From positions 1-39,164 of the forward strand of contig JBDTES010000031.1 of the NCBI GenBank assembly GCA_039922435.1: DNA of 39,164 nucleotides. Direction: 5' to 3'. Position 1 is the first letter of the stretch. Each line of letters opens with the position of its first letter. The stretch is from JBDTES01 sp039922435 (GTDB lineage Bacteria > Patescibacteriota > Saccharimonadia > Saccharimonadales > UBA4665). Shown piece after piece: positions 7,513 to 16,546 of the stretch. The position numbers and the translations under genes are program-made. The notes under the pieces are model-generated. The model had not been told where the DNA came from. It was given only the letters and a program-made list of their open reading frames with translations, and searched no databases.

Positions 7513-7879
7513 TTGAAACCCCCGGTACTTAGTAATATAGGCTTACTGTAGAACTTTGACCGGGTTTTCACAAGTCTGGTTGTTTTATACTCCGGCTGGG
7601 GTCTACTCGTCTATCCTATCTTGTGAAATGATTTAGTAATTGTTAGTTTTAGATAGTTATGATCATTATCTAATCTGTTAAATTGCCGAATCTTTAAGCT
7701 TAAGCAATTGTGTGAAATATTCGTTACAGTGTGTAAAATATTTGTTAAACACCAGTCATAATCGCCGTATTTTAGCTGGCTCCACAAAGCAGAAAAGTAG
7801 ACCACCTATTGTTTAATTTAGGTACGGTTAATATAGGTAACTCTAGCTTAGTCTAGGTAACGGGCTGGGCTATCTGGGA
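7513..7879. other. Intergenic region with a tandem imperfect repeat
   Basis: No convincing gene is present. GTGTGAAATATTCGTTA (7710-7726) and GTGTAAAATATTTGTTA (7731-7747) match at 15 of 17 positions with a 21-bp period, about two helical turns. That spacing suits a pair of protein-binding sites on one DNA face. An AAGCTT-centred palindrome (about 7694-7703) lies just before them. Confidence 0.4.
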
Positions 7880-8119
7880 TTAAGTTGATTGATTCTCGAG
7901 TTTGGTTAAACGAATTTCGTGGTCTTTGAGTTGGCTGTCGGTGGATTCATTACTGGTGTCGATTGCCTCACTAACGAATGTTTGCAAGTCGTCGATTTTG
8001 CTGTCTAATCGTTTGATATCACCTTTAATATCGCTAATATCACCCCGGATGTCGCTGGTCTGCTGTTTGAGCTCAGCAGAAATGAATTGTTTCAGGTCAG
8101 CAATAATGTCATCGTTCAT
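7880..8119 (-). CDS. Small coiled-coil protein
   Basis: 79 residues, nearly all helical and highly charged, with a repeating pattern DIRGDISDIKGDIKRLDSK between residues 24 and 42 that indicates a coiled coil. There is no membrane segment. It lies 15 bp downstream of the restriction-modification gene on the same strand but has its own TATACT (8126-8131) 6 nt before its ATG, so it is probably expressed as a separate leaderless message. Proteins of this type are common in patescibacterial genomes and have no assigned function. A link to the neighbouring enzyme is only suggested by position. Confidence 0.65.
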   Translation of the reverse strand: MNDDIIADLKQFISAELKQQTSDIRGDISDIKGDIKRLDSKIDDLQTFVSEAIDTSNESTDSQLKDHEIRLTKLENQST

Positions 8120-8134
8120 ATATTAAGTATACAC

Positions 8135-11100
8135 TTAGTTTTGGTCGATTTGCTGCATGATTTTAGCCGTTTCGGCCAAGGTTTTGATAATCTTCTGATA
8201 ATGATCAATGTCATCCGATGATAGTTCTCTACCCTTGCGGTCTTTGAGCCATTTTTGGGCTGGTTGGTAGCCACCGATATAGAAATTCCAAGCCACTTCC
8301 GGTACATCACCAAAATACTGTGTGTCGTTTATGTACACATTGCCATTAATATAACTCGGCTTTTCGACTTCGTCGCTGCCCTGCACCGGGTAGGTTGTGA
8401 CGTAACTAGTGAGCTCTGGTGATTTCATTAAATGTAGACTGCGGAGTTGCTGGCCAAAACCTACTAGCCGGGTGAACTCAGCGTCGTTCTTTGGTGCTGG
8501 TGCGCGTGGAAAGTCGGTTTTAAGGAACTCTTTGTATTTGCTTCGATATTTTGGCGAATAAAGCACCGCATAAATATAATCTAGAATATCTTCTGGCTCG
8601 TATACTTTCGAAAGATTTTTAGTAAACTCTTTCAAAACTTTTGGGTCAAAATTGGCCGTCCGCGTCCCATCTTCGTGATAAATATACAGTGGCGCTAAGT
8701 AGTTCACCTCTTTGATAGATAGACTGTGATGGGTAATCATCTTGTTTGTAATTAGGGCATCTGCCCAATTGCGCTTTTGTTCGATATTTCTACCAAAGAT
8801 TAAGCCAAGATTATCACTGTTTGCCATATTTACCATAAAATCAAACCTGCCCCAGTCGACCATTGTCGGAGTATAGTAGATAAAACGTGTGTCAAATGGG
8901 CGATACTCTATGTTTTTAATGTATGCCTCGATTTGTTGATCTCTCACTTTTCGGCGGGCTTCTGGCAGCTTCCATCCACGACTGTCCCCAGGCTCGTATT
9001 TGCCGGGCTTATTGTTTGGAAATAGCCAGCGTCGTGTTTCTGAATCCGAATATTGCAGATTGGTAAATCTATTTAGACGCTCTAAGAGTTCTGGTCTATC
9101 TATGCTTGTAACGATACTGTCGCGAGCCGTCACAACACCCGCAACATCTTTTGCGAATAATTCATCAAGTTTTATCCCCTTTTCGTAGTTGCCCTGGCCG
9201 AAGTTGTTTTTTGGGACAAAATAGTACATTTTCTTGTCTAAAGTTACTGCTTGCCAGTTTGGGCTGGTTTCTAATGCATTAAATTTACTACGACGTGTGC
9301 CGAAAATCTCGGCGTGGCGAACGCTAGCTAGTTGGTTAGCGCGCTTTTTGCCAGTTTTAATTGCTAGAAGTATAGCTACGCCCTGCTGGATATCGAAGAC
9401 ATTTTGGTCTTTGCCACCATCCGGTGTGGTCTCTTTCTTTTTAGTATTACCGTGCAAATCTAGCACATAAATTTCGTCAAAAGTTTGGGTTAGATGCCAA
9501 CGCATGCCGCGAAAGGTTGGATTATCTAGATAGCCGTGATTGGTTATCATGCCAACTATGCCTTCGCCATTTTTTGCAATCATATCTTCGGCGAAAGCCA
9601 AGAATTTAACATAGTCATCGTTTAGCCAGTGTTTGCGCTCTTGGAGTTTTTGTATACCGCCCGGTTCGACTTTGTACTTATTTATTAAGCTATTGGCGTA
9701 TGTGGTTTCGTTGCTACTAACACCACTGTACGGTGGGTTACCCATTACTACCATTATTGGTTTTTCATGTTTGATTTCGGCTGCTTTGGCAGCTTCTTGG
9801 CTGATGGTTTCGGCAAAGCCGGCTAGATTATCAAGTAAGGTTGGGTTTTTGGCACCTTCTTCGAGAGTGTTGGTCAGGTAAATGTTAAAGCGTTTAGATA
9901 GGTGTTCCACTCCCGTCTCGGCCAGCGTCATACTGAGCTTTAGATGAGCAACGGTGTACGGCACCATCATCAGTTCGAAGCCAAATAGGCGTGGCAACAA
10001 ATGTTGCTCGGCGTAGGCTGGCCAGCGGCCAGTTTGGCCCTGTTCTTTCTGCTGGGCGTAAATGTATTTGATAACTTCGTTTAGGAATGTGGCGGTACCG
10101 ACTGCCGGATCTAGAATTTGAACACGTGGCAAATCGGCCTTGGTTTTGGTGCCTTGGCTAGTCAGAGTAACTGGTTTGGTAGATGTATCAGCTAGGCCCT
10201 GGGGTAGGCCGAATTGTTGCTTTAGAATCTGGTCAACCTCGCGGATTATAAACCGTACAACTGGTACGGGGGTGTAATAGGCCCCCATCTTTTTGCGCTC
10301 GGCTGGGTCGTATTCAGCCAAGAAATCCTCGTAGAAATGGATAACGGGGTCTTTCTCGTCTGCGAAATCAAACAACCGTAAATGCCGCTGGATAATAGCG
10401 TGGACATCACTAACGACAAACACTTCGCATAGTTCGTCGACGACTTGTTTTAGCCGGTCGTCAAAGCGTGGGCCGGCGATGTGGTCGAAAAAGTCAAACA
10501 AAAATGGATTGTCGCGCGAAACCAGGTCGCGGGCTTCTTGACGACTGAAAGTATCTGGTGATTTGTCGTTATACCTCGCAATGAACAAGCCGTAGACGAG
10601 TGTTTGGGCGTACATATCGGCAAATTGCTGGTGGGTTAGGTCAGTTATCAGCAAATCCTGCATAATTTTGTACATCTTTTCGAGCTCATGATTTGTATCG
10701 TCTTTACGATCTAGGTAGCTTTCGACGCTCTTGCGGATACGTTTAGCCTTGCCACCCATGATTTTGGCTAGGCGTTTACCACTTTTGATTTGTTCTGGTG
10801 GTAGTTCTAAGAAGTCACTGATTTCTTGGATTAGCCAGTCGAAATTAGCTGTGTCAAAATCAATCTTATCACCCGAGACTTTGCCAATAGAGATTCGTTG
10901 GTATTCCTCGCCGTTACGGTAAAATCGGTAATCTAGGTAATTGGTTAGGATTAGTTTGTTGTAACCAGCATAGCGGCGGAGCTGCTCGGATTTGGCAGTT
11001 TTGTTTAGGTCTATAGTAATGTCTTTGGCCTCGGCGTAGCCACGGACGATATGTTGGTTAGATTCTTTTAAGATTATAAAGTCTGGATTACCGTGTTCGC

Positions 11101-11242
11101 TACGCTTTGGGTCATTGATGGCTAAAGCATCGTTGTAGCTGCTAAGGAGCCGCTCAAGTGCGGGACGATAGGCATGTTCGCGGGCTTGGCCGCTACCAAA
11201 CTGTGTCGATATTGCTGTAATGTAATCTGTTATTGCTGACAT
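8135..11242 (-). CDS. Single-chain restriction-modification enzyme (type ISP/IIG-like, N6-adenine methyltransferase)
   Basis: 1035 residues. The N-terminal nuclease shows PD (53-54) and EAK (71-73), a PD-(D/E)XK active site in the context NPDFIIL ... GYAEAKD. A helical linker leads to a gamma-class N6-adenine methyltransferase with motif X GAYYTP (320-325), motif I DPAVGT (378-383) and motif IV NPPY (502-505). The last 400 residues resemble the target-recognition/C-terminal region of type ISP enzymes. No SF2 helicase motifs fit between nuclease and methyltransferase, whereas LlaGI/LlaBIII-type ISP enzymes are longer and carry one. It should therefore recognise, methylate and cut DNA in one polypeptide, as type IIG enzymes do. 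No separate specificity subunit is nearby. Confidence 0.88.
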   Translation of the reverse strand: MSAITDYITAISTQFGSGQAREHAYRPALERLLSSYNDALAINDPKRSEHGNPDFIILKESNQHIVRGYAEAKDITIDLNKTAKSEQLRRYAGYNKLILTNYLDYRFYRNGEEYQRISIGKVSGDKIDFDTANFDWLIQEISDFLELPPEQIKSGKRLAKIMGGKAKRIRKSVESYLDRKDDTNHELEKMYKIMQDLLITDLTHQQFADMYAQTLVYGLFIARYNDKSPDTFSRQEARDLVSRDNPFLFDFFDHIAGPRFDDRLKQVVDELCEVFVVSDVHAIIQRHLRLFDFADEKDPVIHFYEDFLAEYDPAERKKMGAYYTPVPVVRFIIREVDQILKQQFGLPQGLADTSTKPVTLTSQGTKTKADLPRVQILDPAVGTATFLNEVIKYIYAQQKEQGQTGRWPAYAEQHLLPRLFGFELMMVPYTVAHLKLSMTLAETGVEHLSKRFNIYLTNTLEEGAKNPTLLDNLAGFAETISQEAAKAAEIKHEKPIMVVMGNPPYSGVSSNETTYANSLINKYKVEPGGIQKLQERKHWLNDDYVKFLAFAEDMIAKNGEGIVGMITNHGYLDNPTFRGMRWHLTQTFDEIYVLDLHGNTKKKETTPDGGKDQNVFDIQQGVAILLAIKTGKKRANQLASVRHAEIFGTRRSKFNALETSPNWQAVTLDKKMYYFVPKNNFGQGNYEKGIKLDELFAKDVAGVVTARDSIVTSIDRPELLERLNRFTNLQYSDSETRRWLFPNNKPGKYEPGDSRGWKLPEARRKVRDQQIEAYIKNIEYRPFDTRFIYYTPTMVDWGRFDFMVNMANSDNLGLIFGRNIEQKRNWADALITNKMITHHSLSIKEVNYLAPLYIYHEDGTRTANFDPKVLKEFTKNLSKVYEPEDILDYIYAVLYSPKYRSKYKEFLKTDFPRAPAPKNDAEFTRLVGFGQQLRSLHLMKSPELTSYVTTYPVQGSDEVEKPSYINGNVYINDTQYFGDVPEVAWNFYIGGYQPAQKWLKDRKGRELSSDDIDHYQKIIKTLAETAKIMQQIDQN

Positions 11243-11266
11243 ATCTTTTCTGCAATCATTAGACGA

Positions 11267-11295
11267 AGCATAACATCTCTACCCCTGTTTGACAA
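11267..11295 (-). promoter_or_regulatory. Promoter of the restriction-modification gene
   Basis: On the minus strand TTGTCA (11290-11295), a 17-bp spacer and TATGCT (11267-11272) preceded by TG-T form a good extended -10 promoter. It starts an mRNA with a leader of about 20 nt before the ATG at 11242. This is one of the best promoters in the window. Confidence 0.7.
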
Positions 11296-11309
11296 ATAGG
11301 ATATTGTAG

Positions 11310-12110
11310 TTATATATCTAAAGTTAGACTGACTGGGCAGTGGTCGGAGCCGAGGATTTGAGGGTGGATTTCGGCAACTTTGACGTTGGCTTTTAGGCTT
11401 TGGCTGACGAGGAAGTAATCAATCCGCCAGCCGACGTTACGAGCCCTAGCATTGGCAAAGTGGCTCCACCAAGTGTAGTAGCCACTACCCTGCTTAAATA
11501 TACGAAGGCTGTCGATAAAACCAGCGTTGATGAAGTTCTGGAAACCTTGACGCTCCTCGTCGGTAAAACCCTTTTTACCACGGTTAGGCTTGGGATTAGC
11601 CAGGTCGTCTTCGGTATGGGCAACGTTTAGATCGCCGCAAAAAACGACTGGCTTAGTTTTCTCGAGTTGCTGGCAGTAAGCCAAAAAGGCTGGATCCCAC
11701 TGTTCATGTCGCAGTTTTAGGCGCTCTAAATCATTCTTAGCATTAGGGGTGTAGACGGTTACTAGCCAAAATTTATCAAACTCAGCAGCAATTACCCTGC
11801 CCTCTTTGTTTGGGTCGCCAAAACTATCGCCAGTTACCCCAAATCTTTTAATCACATCTTCCGGAAAGCCCTTAACCACTTGCAGCGGTGGCTGTTTAGT
11901 AAAGATGGCTGTACCGCTGTAACCCGGCTTATCGGCACTGTACCAAAACTCGGTATAATCTGGTAGATCAATTTCGACCTGGTCTTTTTTGGCTTTAGTT
12001 TCTTGGAGGCACAGGATATCTGGTTTTTCAGCATCTAGGAAAGGTTGCAGTAATCCTTTTTTGATAACCGCTCGAATACCGTTAACATTCCATGAGTAAA
12101 TTTTTGTCAT
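11310..12110 (-). CDS. xth: Exodeoxyribonuclease III (AP endonuclease)
   Basis: 266 residues, the usual length of ExoIII/Xth. Family motifs are all present: SWNVNGIRA at the N-terminus with Asn7/Asn9, LQETK with Glu37 (metal ligand), VYTPNA, CGDLNVAH with the catalytic Asp/Asn pair, and GSDHCPV with the terminal catalytic His. The enzyme cuts 5' to abasic sites and has 3'-5' exonuclease and phosphatase activities in base-excision repair. A TATACT (12118-12123, minus strand) lies 7 nt before the ATG with no Shine-Dalgarno, so the message is probably leaderless. It diverges from pyrH with only 36 bp between the starts. Confidence 0.95.
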   Translation of the reverse strand: MTKIYSWNVNGIRAVIKKGLLQPFLDAEKPDILCLQETKAKKDQVEIDLPDYTEFWYSADKPGYSGTAIFTKQPPLQVVKGFPEDVIKRFGVTGDSFGDPNKEGRVIAAEFDKFWLVTVYTPNAKNDLERLKLRHEQWDPAFLAYCQQLEKTKPVVFCGDLNVAHTEDDLANPKPNRGKKGFTDEERQGFQNFINAGFIDSLRIFKQGSGYYTWWSHFANARARNVGWRIDYFLVSQSLKANVKVAEIHPQILGSDHCPVSLTLDI

Positions 12111-12117
12111 GCCTACT

Positions 12118-12138
12118 AGTATAGACTTCTGCTATACT
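12118..12138. promoter_or_regulatory. Back-to-back promoters of xth and pyrH
   Basis: Two TATACT boxes point outward: minus-strand copy at 12118-12123 for xth (7 nt to ATG) and plus-strand copy at 12133-12138 for pyrH (8 nt to ATG, with TGC in front as an extended -10). Each gene's upstream promoter region must overlap the other, so competition between the two polymerases is likely. Confidence 0.65.
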
Positions 12139-12146
12139 TGGGGGCA

Positions 12147-12854
12147 ATGGCGTATAAACGAGTCCTCTTAAAGCTGTCTGGCGAACAACTGGCTGGTAAG
12201 TATGAATTTGGGGTCGATCCCGAAATCGCATCATATCTAGCCGAAGAAGTTAAAAAAGTCATGGAAACTGGCTGCCAGATTGCCATGATTGTTGGTGGTG
12301 GCAACATGGTCCGTGGAGCCGAGATTGCTGGGCATGGTATTCGCCGGGTAACTGGCGATCAGATGGGTATGTTGAGCGGCCTAATTAATTCAATGGCAAT
12401 GACCGATATCTTTGAGGCTCATGGTTTGCCAACGCGCTGCCTGAGTAACATATTTGCTGAGCAAATTGCCGAGAGCTATTCGTATCGTCGAGCCGAGAAG
12501 CACTTGCAGAGCGGCCGGGTGGTGATTATTGCCGGTGGCTCCAGCCGTCCGTATGTAACCCACGATACAGCCGCTGTCATGTTTGGCCTAGAACTAGACT
12601 GTGAGGTTGTAATTAAAGCGACTAAAGTCGATGGTGTTTATGACCACGATCCGGCTAAGTTTCCTGATGCTAAAAAACTTGATTCGATGACCTATAATGA
12701 ATCGCTGAATAATGGGGCTATAGCCGTGATGGATAAAGCCGCCCTAGGCCTAGCTATGGAACAGCAGAAATCAATTATTGTATTTGATCCGATGACGCCC
12801 GGTAATTTAGCCAAAGTTGTCGCTGGCGAATCTATTGGCACCAAAATTGGCTAA
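12147..12854 (+). CDS. pyrH: UMP kinase
   Basis: 235 residues from the ATG at 12147; a TTG three codons earlier falls at the end of the -10 box and is rejected. Motifs of bacterial UMP kinase (amino acid kinase fold) are clear: KRVLLKLSGEQLAG, IVGGGNMVRG, GDQMGMLSGLINSMAM, ATKVDGVYDHDPAKFPDA and the C-terminal DxxxPGNL-type segment. It phosphorylates UMP to UDP with ATP in pyrimidine nucleotide synthesis. In many bacteria pyrH sits with tsf and frr; here it stands alone beside xth. The stop is 22 bp before the end of the convergent AAA+ gene. Confidence 0.97.
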   Translation: MAYKRVLLKLSGEQLAGKYEFGVDPEIASYLAEEVKKVMETGCQIAMIVGGGNMVRGAEIAGHGIRRVTGDQMGMLSGLINSMAMTDIFEAHGLPTRCLSNIFAEQIAESYSYRRAEKHLQSGRVVIIAGGSSRPYVTHDTAAVMFGLELDCEVVIKATKVDGVYDHDPAKFPDAKKLDSMTYNESLNNGAIAVMDKAALGLAMEQQKSIIVFDPMTPGNLAKVVAGESIGTKIG

Positions 12855-12875
12855 TTCTCTAAATAAGTTGGCGTT

Positions 12876-15236
12876 CTAAATACTTAGATCATTGGTATCG
12901 AGAATGACAGAATCGCCGGGGTTAATATCGCCTTTTAGGATCTTTTCGGCAACAGTGTTCTCGACGGCTTTTTGCAAGGTTCGGCGCATTGGCCGAGCAC
13001 CGAGACGTGGGTCATTGCCGACCTCGACAATTTTGGCGACGGCCGCATCGGTTAGTTCGACGTTAATATTCTGATTGGCCAGGGTTTTATTAATTTCGCC
13101 CAGCATCAGTCGGACGATTTGGCCGAGCTCGTTGGCCTTAAGTGGCCTAAATAAGACAATTTCGTCAAAGCGGTTGAGTAGCTCTGGCTTAAACTGCCCG
13201 CTCTCGATAAGCTGGTCAATAAACTGGCTCTCGAAATTTTCCAGTTCTTCACCTTTTTCGATACGCTCACGAATACTGTCGGCTCCGGCGTTAGAAGTTA
13301 CGATGACGACCGTATCTTTAAATGAGACTTTGCGCCCCCGGACATCGGTTAACTGACCTTCGTCTAGGAGTTGGAGTAGCAAGTTTAGGATGTTGGGGTG
13401 GGCTTTCTCGATCTCGTCGAATAGAACTACACTAAAAGGCTGTTGCCTGACCCGCAGAATTAAACTGCTGGTTTCGGTTTCGCCGTCACTCAGCAAACGG
13501 GCTACGTCACTTTCCTGCTGATACTCGCTCATATCGAGCCGAATTAAGTTTGTCTCACTGTGAAAGTAGGTGGCAGTAATGGCCTTGGCCAGTTCTGTCT
13601 TACCGACACCAGTTGGTCCGAGGAACAAAAAGCTGCCGATTGGCCGATTAGGGTTGGCCACTCCAGCCCGATTGCGTCTCAGGGCGTTAGCCACTACGCT
13701 GACAGCCCGGCTTTGATTAATCATCCGTTCATGGATTTTAGCTTCTAAATTCAACAACTCGGAGGCTTCGATGGGTTCGGCTGAGCCGGTTTTGGCACCA
13801 GTAGTCTGTTCGATGGCGGCCTGTACGGATCGAACGTTTACAACCTGCCCTTCAGAGTGAGTCAGTGATTGCTCGAGTAAGTTGATAGCCTTGCCGGGAA
13901 ATGCCATATCGAGGTCGTAGCGGCCACTTAGGCGGTAAGTCTCTTTAATTGCTTCGTAGGCGATCAATAGACCCTGCTTTGACTCAAGCGTCGAGGCAGT
14001 ATCAGCTAGGATCTTTAGAGTTTTGTCCTCACTCGGCTCCTGTAGGACTATTGGGGTTAGTAAGCTAGCGAAGGCTAAGTTGGTCGATTTTAGCTGCTGA
14101 AGATCGTGGTCTGTCATAGCAAATATGATTGGGACTGAGCGGGATTGAATAAAAGGTAATAGAATCTGAGTAGCGTTAAATGTACCGGGTCCGGCTTGAA
14201 AGAATAATTGGGAGTCGTCTAAGAATAGGATTATATTGCCGGCGTGGAGAGTCTCGTTGAGCAGTAGATTTATAATATATTCGAGTTCACCAGGATGGGT
14301 TGCGGCCGAAATAATGGCACTAGCTTCTAGGGCTATCATCTGGTGATGCTCGAGCCGGCGGCTTTTGGTTTCAGCCAGTAGATTCTGAGCTAGAGCATAA
14401 GCGTGCGAAGTCTTGCCAATTCCATGTGGTCCAACCAGGGCAATAGCTGTTGATCCTTTGGACAAAGTATCTTTGATAGCCAGAACGCCAGGGCTTTCAA
14501 CTAGGCTGCCAAAGTGGACATTATTAGATTCGATAGCTAGTGACAAATTATGGCCGAACTGGTTTAGTCGAGGCGTAAAGCCGTTGGCCCAATCGCGGCC
14601 AATACCACCATAGCTGTGCTTTTTACGGTTCATCGTATCCAGATCACGTTGCAGCCAGCCAGCTACGGCTTCAACGTCTGACCTTGAAAGGCGAGATTGT
14701 TGCAGAGCCGTCTGGACGTCTGGAGATGTTTGAAGCAGTGCGGTTACTAAATGACTAGGTTCGATAGACGGACTAGACGCCGTATCGGCCTCGGCTAGGG
14801 CAGCCGCCCAAATATCCTCAGTCTTTGAGGTGTCAGGACTGAGTAGTGGTTTGATAGTGTCAGGAAGAAGCAATAAATGATAACAGATGAAGCGTACTTG
14901 CCAGTGATCTTGGATATCACTAAACAAATCTTGAGGGCTATAAGTCTTGGTCGGGTTTAGTAAGACAAGTAGATCTCTTGATAATCTACCGTCTAATGAT
15001 TTACCCTCAATTGGAACGACCGACAGATCAAACTTCCACCAGACTGCCGGCATAACAAAGGCTAGCCCGAATCCAAGCGCGCTATAGCCGTAGTGTGAGC
15101 CGGTTATAAATAGTGCAGTTGCTCCAGCGAAGCCAATTAGAGCAAGACTGACGGATATAGCATAACCAACCCGTCCAATTGCCTTGCCTAGCCGAGCTCT
15201 ACGGGCCCGAGAACTGCGGAGATTAGGCTGAGTCAT
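12876..15236 (-). CDS. Membrane-anchored double AAA+ protein of the ClpB/ClpC type
   Basis: 786 residues from the ATG at 15236, which overlaps the upstream gene's stop as TAATG. Two membrane segments lie at about 25-45 and 48-68, followed by a Clp_N-like helical region (about 140-195). The first AAA+ module has Walker A GPHGIGKT (269-276) and Walker B ILFLDD (336-341), with Asp where Glu is usual. The second has GPTGVGKT (540-547) and VVLFDEIEKAH (about 603-613). The D2 segment that normally carries the GYVGY pore loop is short and lacks it (RLLSDGETETSS), and no [LIV]GF ClpP-docking tripeptide follows TSNAG. Soluble ClpB/ClpC proteins have both modules but no membrane anchor. Family membership is sure; substrate and activity are unknown. 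Confidence 0.88.
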   Translation of the reverse strand: MTQPNLRSSRARRARLGKAIGRVGYAISVSLALIGFAGATALFITGSHYGYSALGFGLAFVMPAVWWKFDLSVVPIEGKSLDGRLSRDLLVLLNPTKTYSPQDLFSDIQDHWQVRFICYHLLLLPDTIKPLLSPDTSKTEDIWAAALAEADTASSPSIEPSHLVTALLQTSPDVQTALQQSRLSRSDVEAVAGWLQRDLDTMNRKKHSYGGIGRDWANGFTPRLNQFGHNLSLAIESNNVHFGSLVESPGVLAIKDTLSKGSTAIALVGPHGIGKTSHAYALAQNLLAETKSRRLEHHQMIALEASAIISAATHPGELEYIINLLLNETLHAGNIILFLDDSQLFFQAGPGTFNATQILLPFIQSRSVPIIFAMTDHDLQQLKSTNLAFASLLTPIVLQEPSEDKTLKILADTASTLESKQGLLIAYEAIKETYRLSGRYDLDMAFPGKAINLLEQSLTHSEGQVVNVRSVQAAIEQTTGAKTGSAEPIEASELLNLEAKIHERMINQSRAVSVVANALRRNRAGVANPNRPIGSFLFLGPTGVGKTELAKAITATYFHSETNLIRLDMSEYQQESDVARLLSDGETETSSLILRVRQQPFSVVLFDEIEKAHPNILNLLLQLLDEGQLTDVRGRKVSFKDTVVIVTSNAGADSIRERIEKGEELENFESQFIDQLIESGQFKPELLNRFDEIVLFRPLKANELGQIVRLMLGEINKTLANQNINVELTDAAVAKIVEVGNDPRLGARPMRRTLQKAVENTVAEKILKGDINPGDSVILDTNDLSI

Positions 15237-15595
15237 TATATAATTCCCCAGATGATTAGTCCGACCGAAGCGGCCGGTACGAGTGGCCAAGCTACGATTT
15301 CTAAGAGAGCTAAGATTAGTATGACAATATAAGTAATCCCGGCTCCAATCAGAACCGCAATCCGGATGAGAAAACCGATTAAACGGCTAATTGAATTGTC
15401 GAGCATAGCCCGCATTCGGGCGTCTAGTCCGGCTCCGGGGTAGCTAATGATACGACGCCAAGGAGCGAACAGTGTCCGCAGTAGTGTCGAGACCGAAAAC
15501 CTTTCGGCCAGTTGAGTTAGTCGACTGTTGGTTTTACTGAGAGTGCCCTGCCAGCCACTACCGTACCACCATTTAAAAAATTCTAACGTAAGCAT
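15236..15595 (-). CDS. Small membrane protein coupled to the AAA+ gene
   Basis: 119 residues. An amphipathic, basic first half (WWYGSGW ... LRTLFAPWRRI) is followed by two closely spaced membrane segments at about 73-92 and 96-118. The TAA stop overlaps the AAA+ ATG as TAATG, so the two are translationally coupled and likely act together in the membrane. A TACAAT box (15603-15608, minus strand) lies 7 nt before the ATG, indicating a leaderless start for the operon. No family name is recognised. Confidence 0.8.
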   Translation of the reverse strand: MLTLEFFKWWYGSGWQGTLSKTNSRLTQLAERFSVSTLLRTLFAPWRRIISYPGAGLDARMRAMLDNSISRLIGFLIRIAVLIGAGITYIVILILALLEIVAWPLVPAASVGLIIWGII

Positions 15596-15745
15596 ATTCT
15601 AAATTGTAGCATTAAACTGTTAACAAGCAGTCAGGGTCAACGTATATGCCTCGGGCAGCAAGGTTAGTATAGAACGTGTTTTTACTAAAGAAGGCGAATA
15701 GCTTGATTGTTACTAGCCTTCTGGCTGGGCGCTCGGACCTGTAAC

Positions 15746-16510
15746 TCAGCTCAACTCAACTAATACGGGATAATGATCGGATGCGCGCTCAGTTAATTCA
15801 TCCTTAATGACCTGGTAGCTGGCAATATGGCTTTCGAGGTTGGTAGAAACAAATATATAGTCAAGCCGGGTACTGGCGTGTGTTACGTCTTGGTTGCTAG
15901 ATGTTGGTGCGGTTTTATCAGCTTGTTTTCTTAGCTTGATGGCTACGTCAATATATTTAGCCGTATTAATGGTATTAGTAACTTGAAACTGTAGGATCTT
16001 GTCTTTAGTAAATTTTTTAAGCTGAGATTCGTTGAAATCTTCTGGCATCGAACTTGGGTAGCCATCGTTACTTGATAATGAGTTCATGTCACCCATCAGG
16101 ACTCGGTTTTTATATTTTTTCTGGCTGTCAATTATTAGTCTGATTTCAGGAATGCGTTGGGCCTCTGAATATGGTGTTAAGTGAGTTCCACAAATTGATA
16201 CATCACCGAACTCGGTCTCAACTACAACTATAATACCAGCTCTCATGAGTGGGTGAACTTCTTGGCGTGCCTTAAAGGGTATCTTAGATATAACCGCGAC
16301 ATGGTAGTCATATTCGCCAGATAGGGCTAGATGATAGTAAGGCAGTCCGGTCTTTTGGGACAATCTTTTAAGCTTTTGGCCATTATCCTCGTTAAAACCA
16401 TTAGCTTCATTGATTGTTATGATATCGGGGTGGGCATTATTAATAACCTTTGCAATCAAATCTAGTCGATTACCTCCACCGTCTAATATGTTGTATGTCA
16501 TGAACCTCAT
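15746..16510 (-). CDS. Endonuclease/exonuclease/phosphatase (EEP) family protein
   Basis: 254 residues from the ATG at 16510. A longer frame upstream reads through tRNA-Ser and is not coding. EEP signatures are present: FMTYNILDGGGNR, ITINEANGF with the metal-binding Glu, GDMNSLS, LDYIFVS and the terminal SDHYPV with the catalytic His. The family includes nucleases, phosphodiesterases and phosphatases. This one lacks the extra loops of ExoIII and fits the general phosphohydrolase group. It starts 37 nt downstream of tRNA-Ser on the same strand, so it may be read from the tRNA promoter and released by tRNA 3' processing. No signal peptide is visible. Confidence 0.85.
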   Translation of the reverse strand: MRFMTYNILDGGGNRLDLIAKVINNAHPDIITINEANGFNEDNGQKLKRLSQKTGLPYYHLALSGEYDYHVAVISKIPFKARQEVHPLMRAGIIVVVETEFGDVSICGTHLTPYSEAQRIPEIRLIIDSQKKYKNRVLMGDMNSLSSNDGYPSSMPEDFNESQLKKFTKDKILQFQVTNTINTAKYIDVAIKLRKQADKTAPTSSNQDVTHASTRLDYIFVSTNLESHIASYQVIKDELTERASDHYPVLVELS

Positions 16511-16546
16511 AGTATGTACATCTAACTGGTAAGCCTTATAAATATT

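Noticed and set aside
7560..7760. Replication origin with DnaA boxes
   Set aside because: Several TTTTCACAA/TGTGTAAAA-like 9-mers occur, but each differs from TTATCCACA at two or more positions and no dnaA or dnaN gene is nearby.
7611..7805. 64-residue minus-strand ORF
   Set aside because: No promoter or ribosome site, irregular composition, and it runs across the tandem repeat; probably chance.
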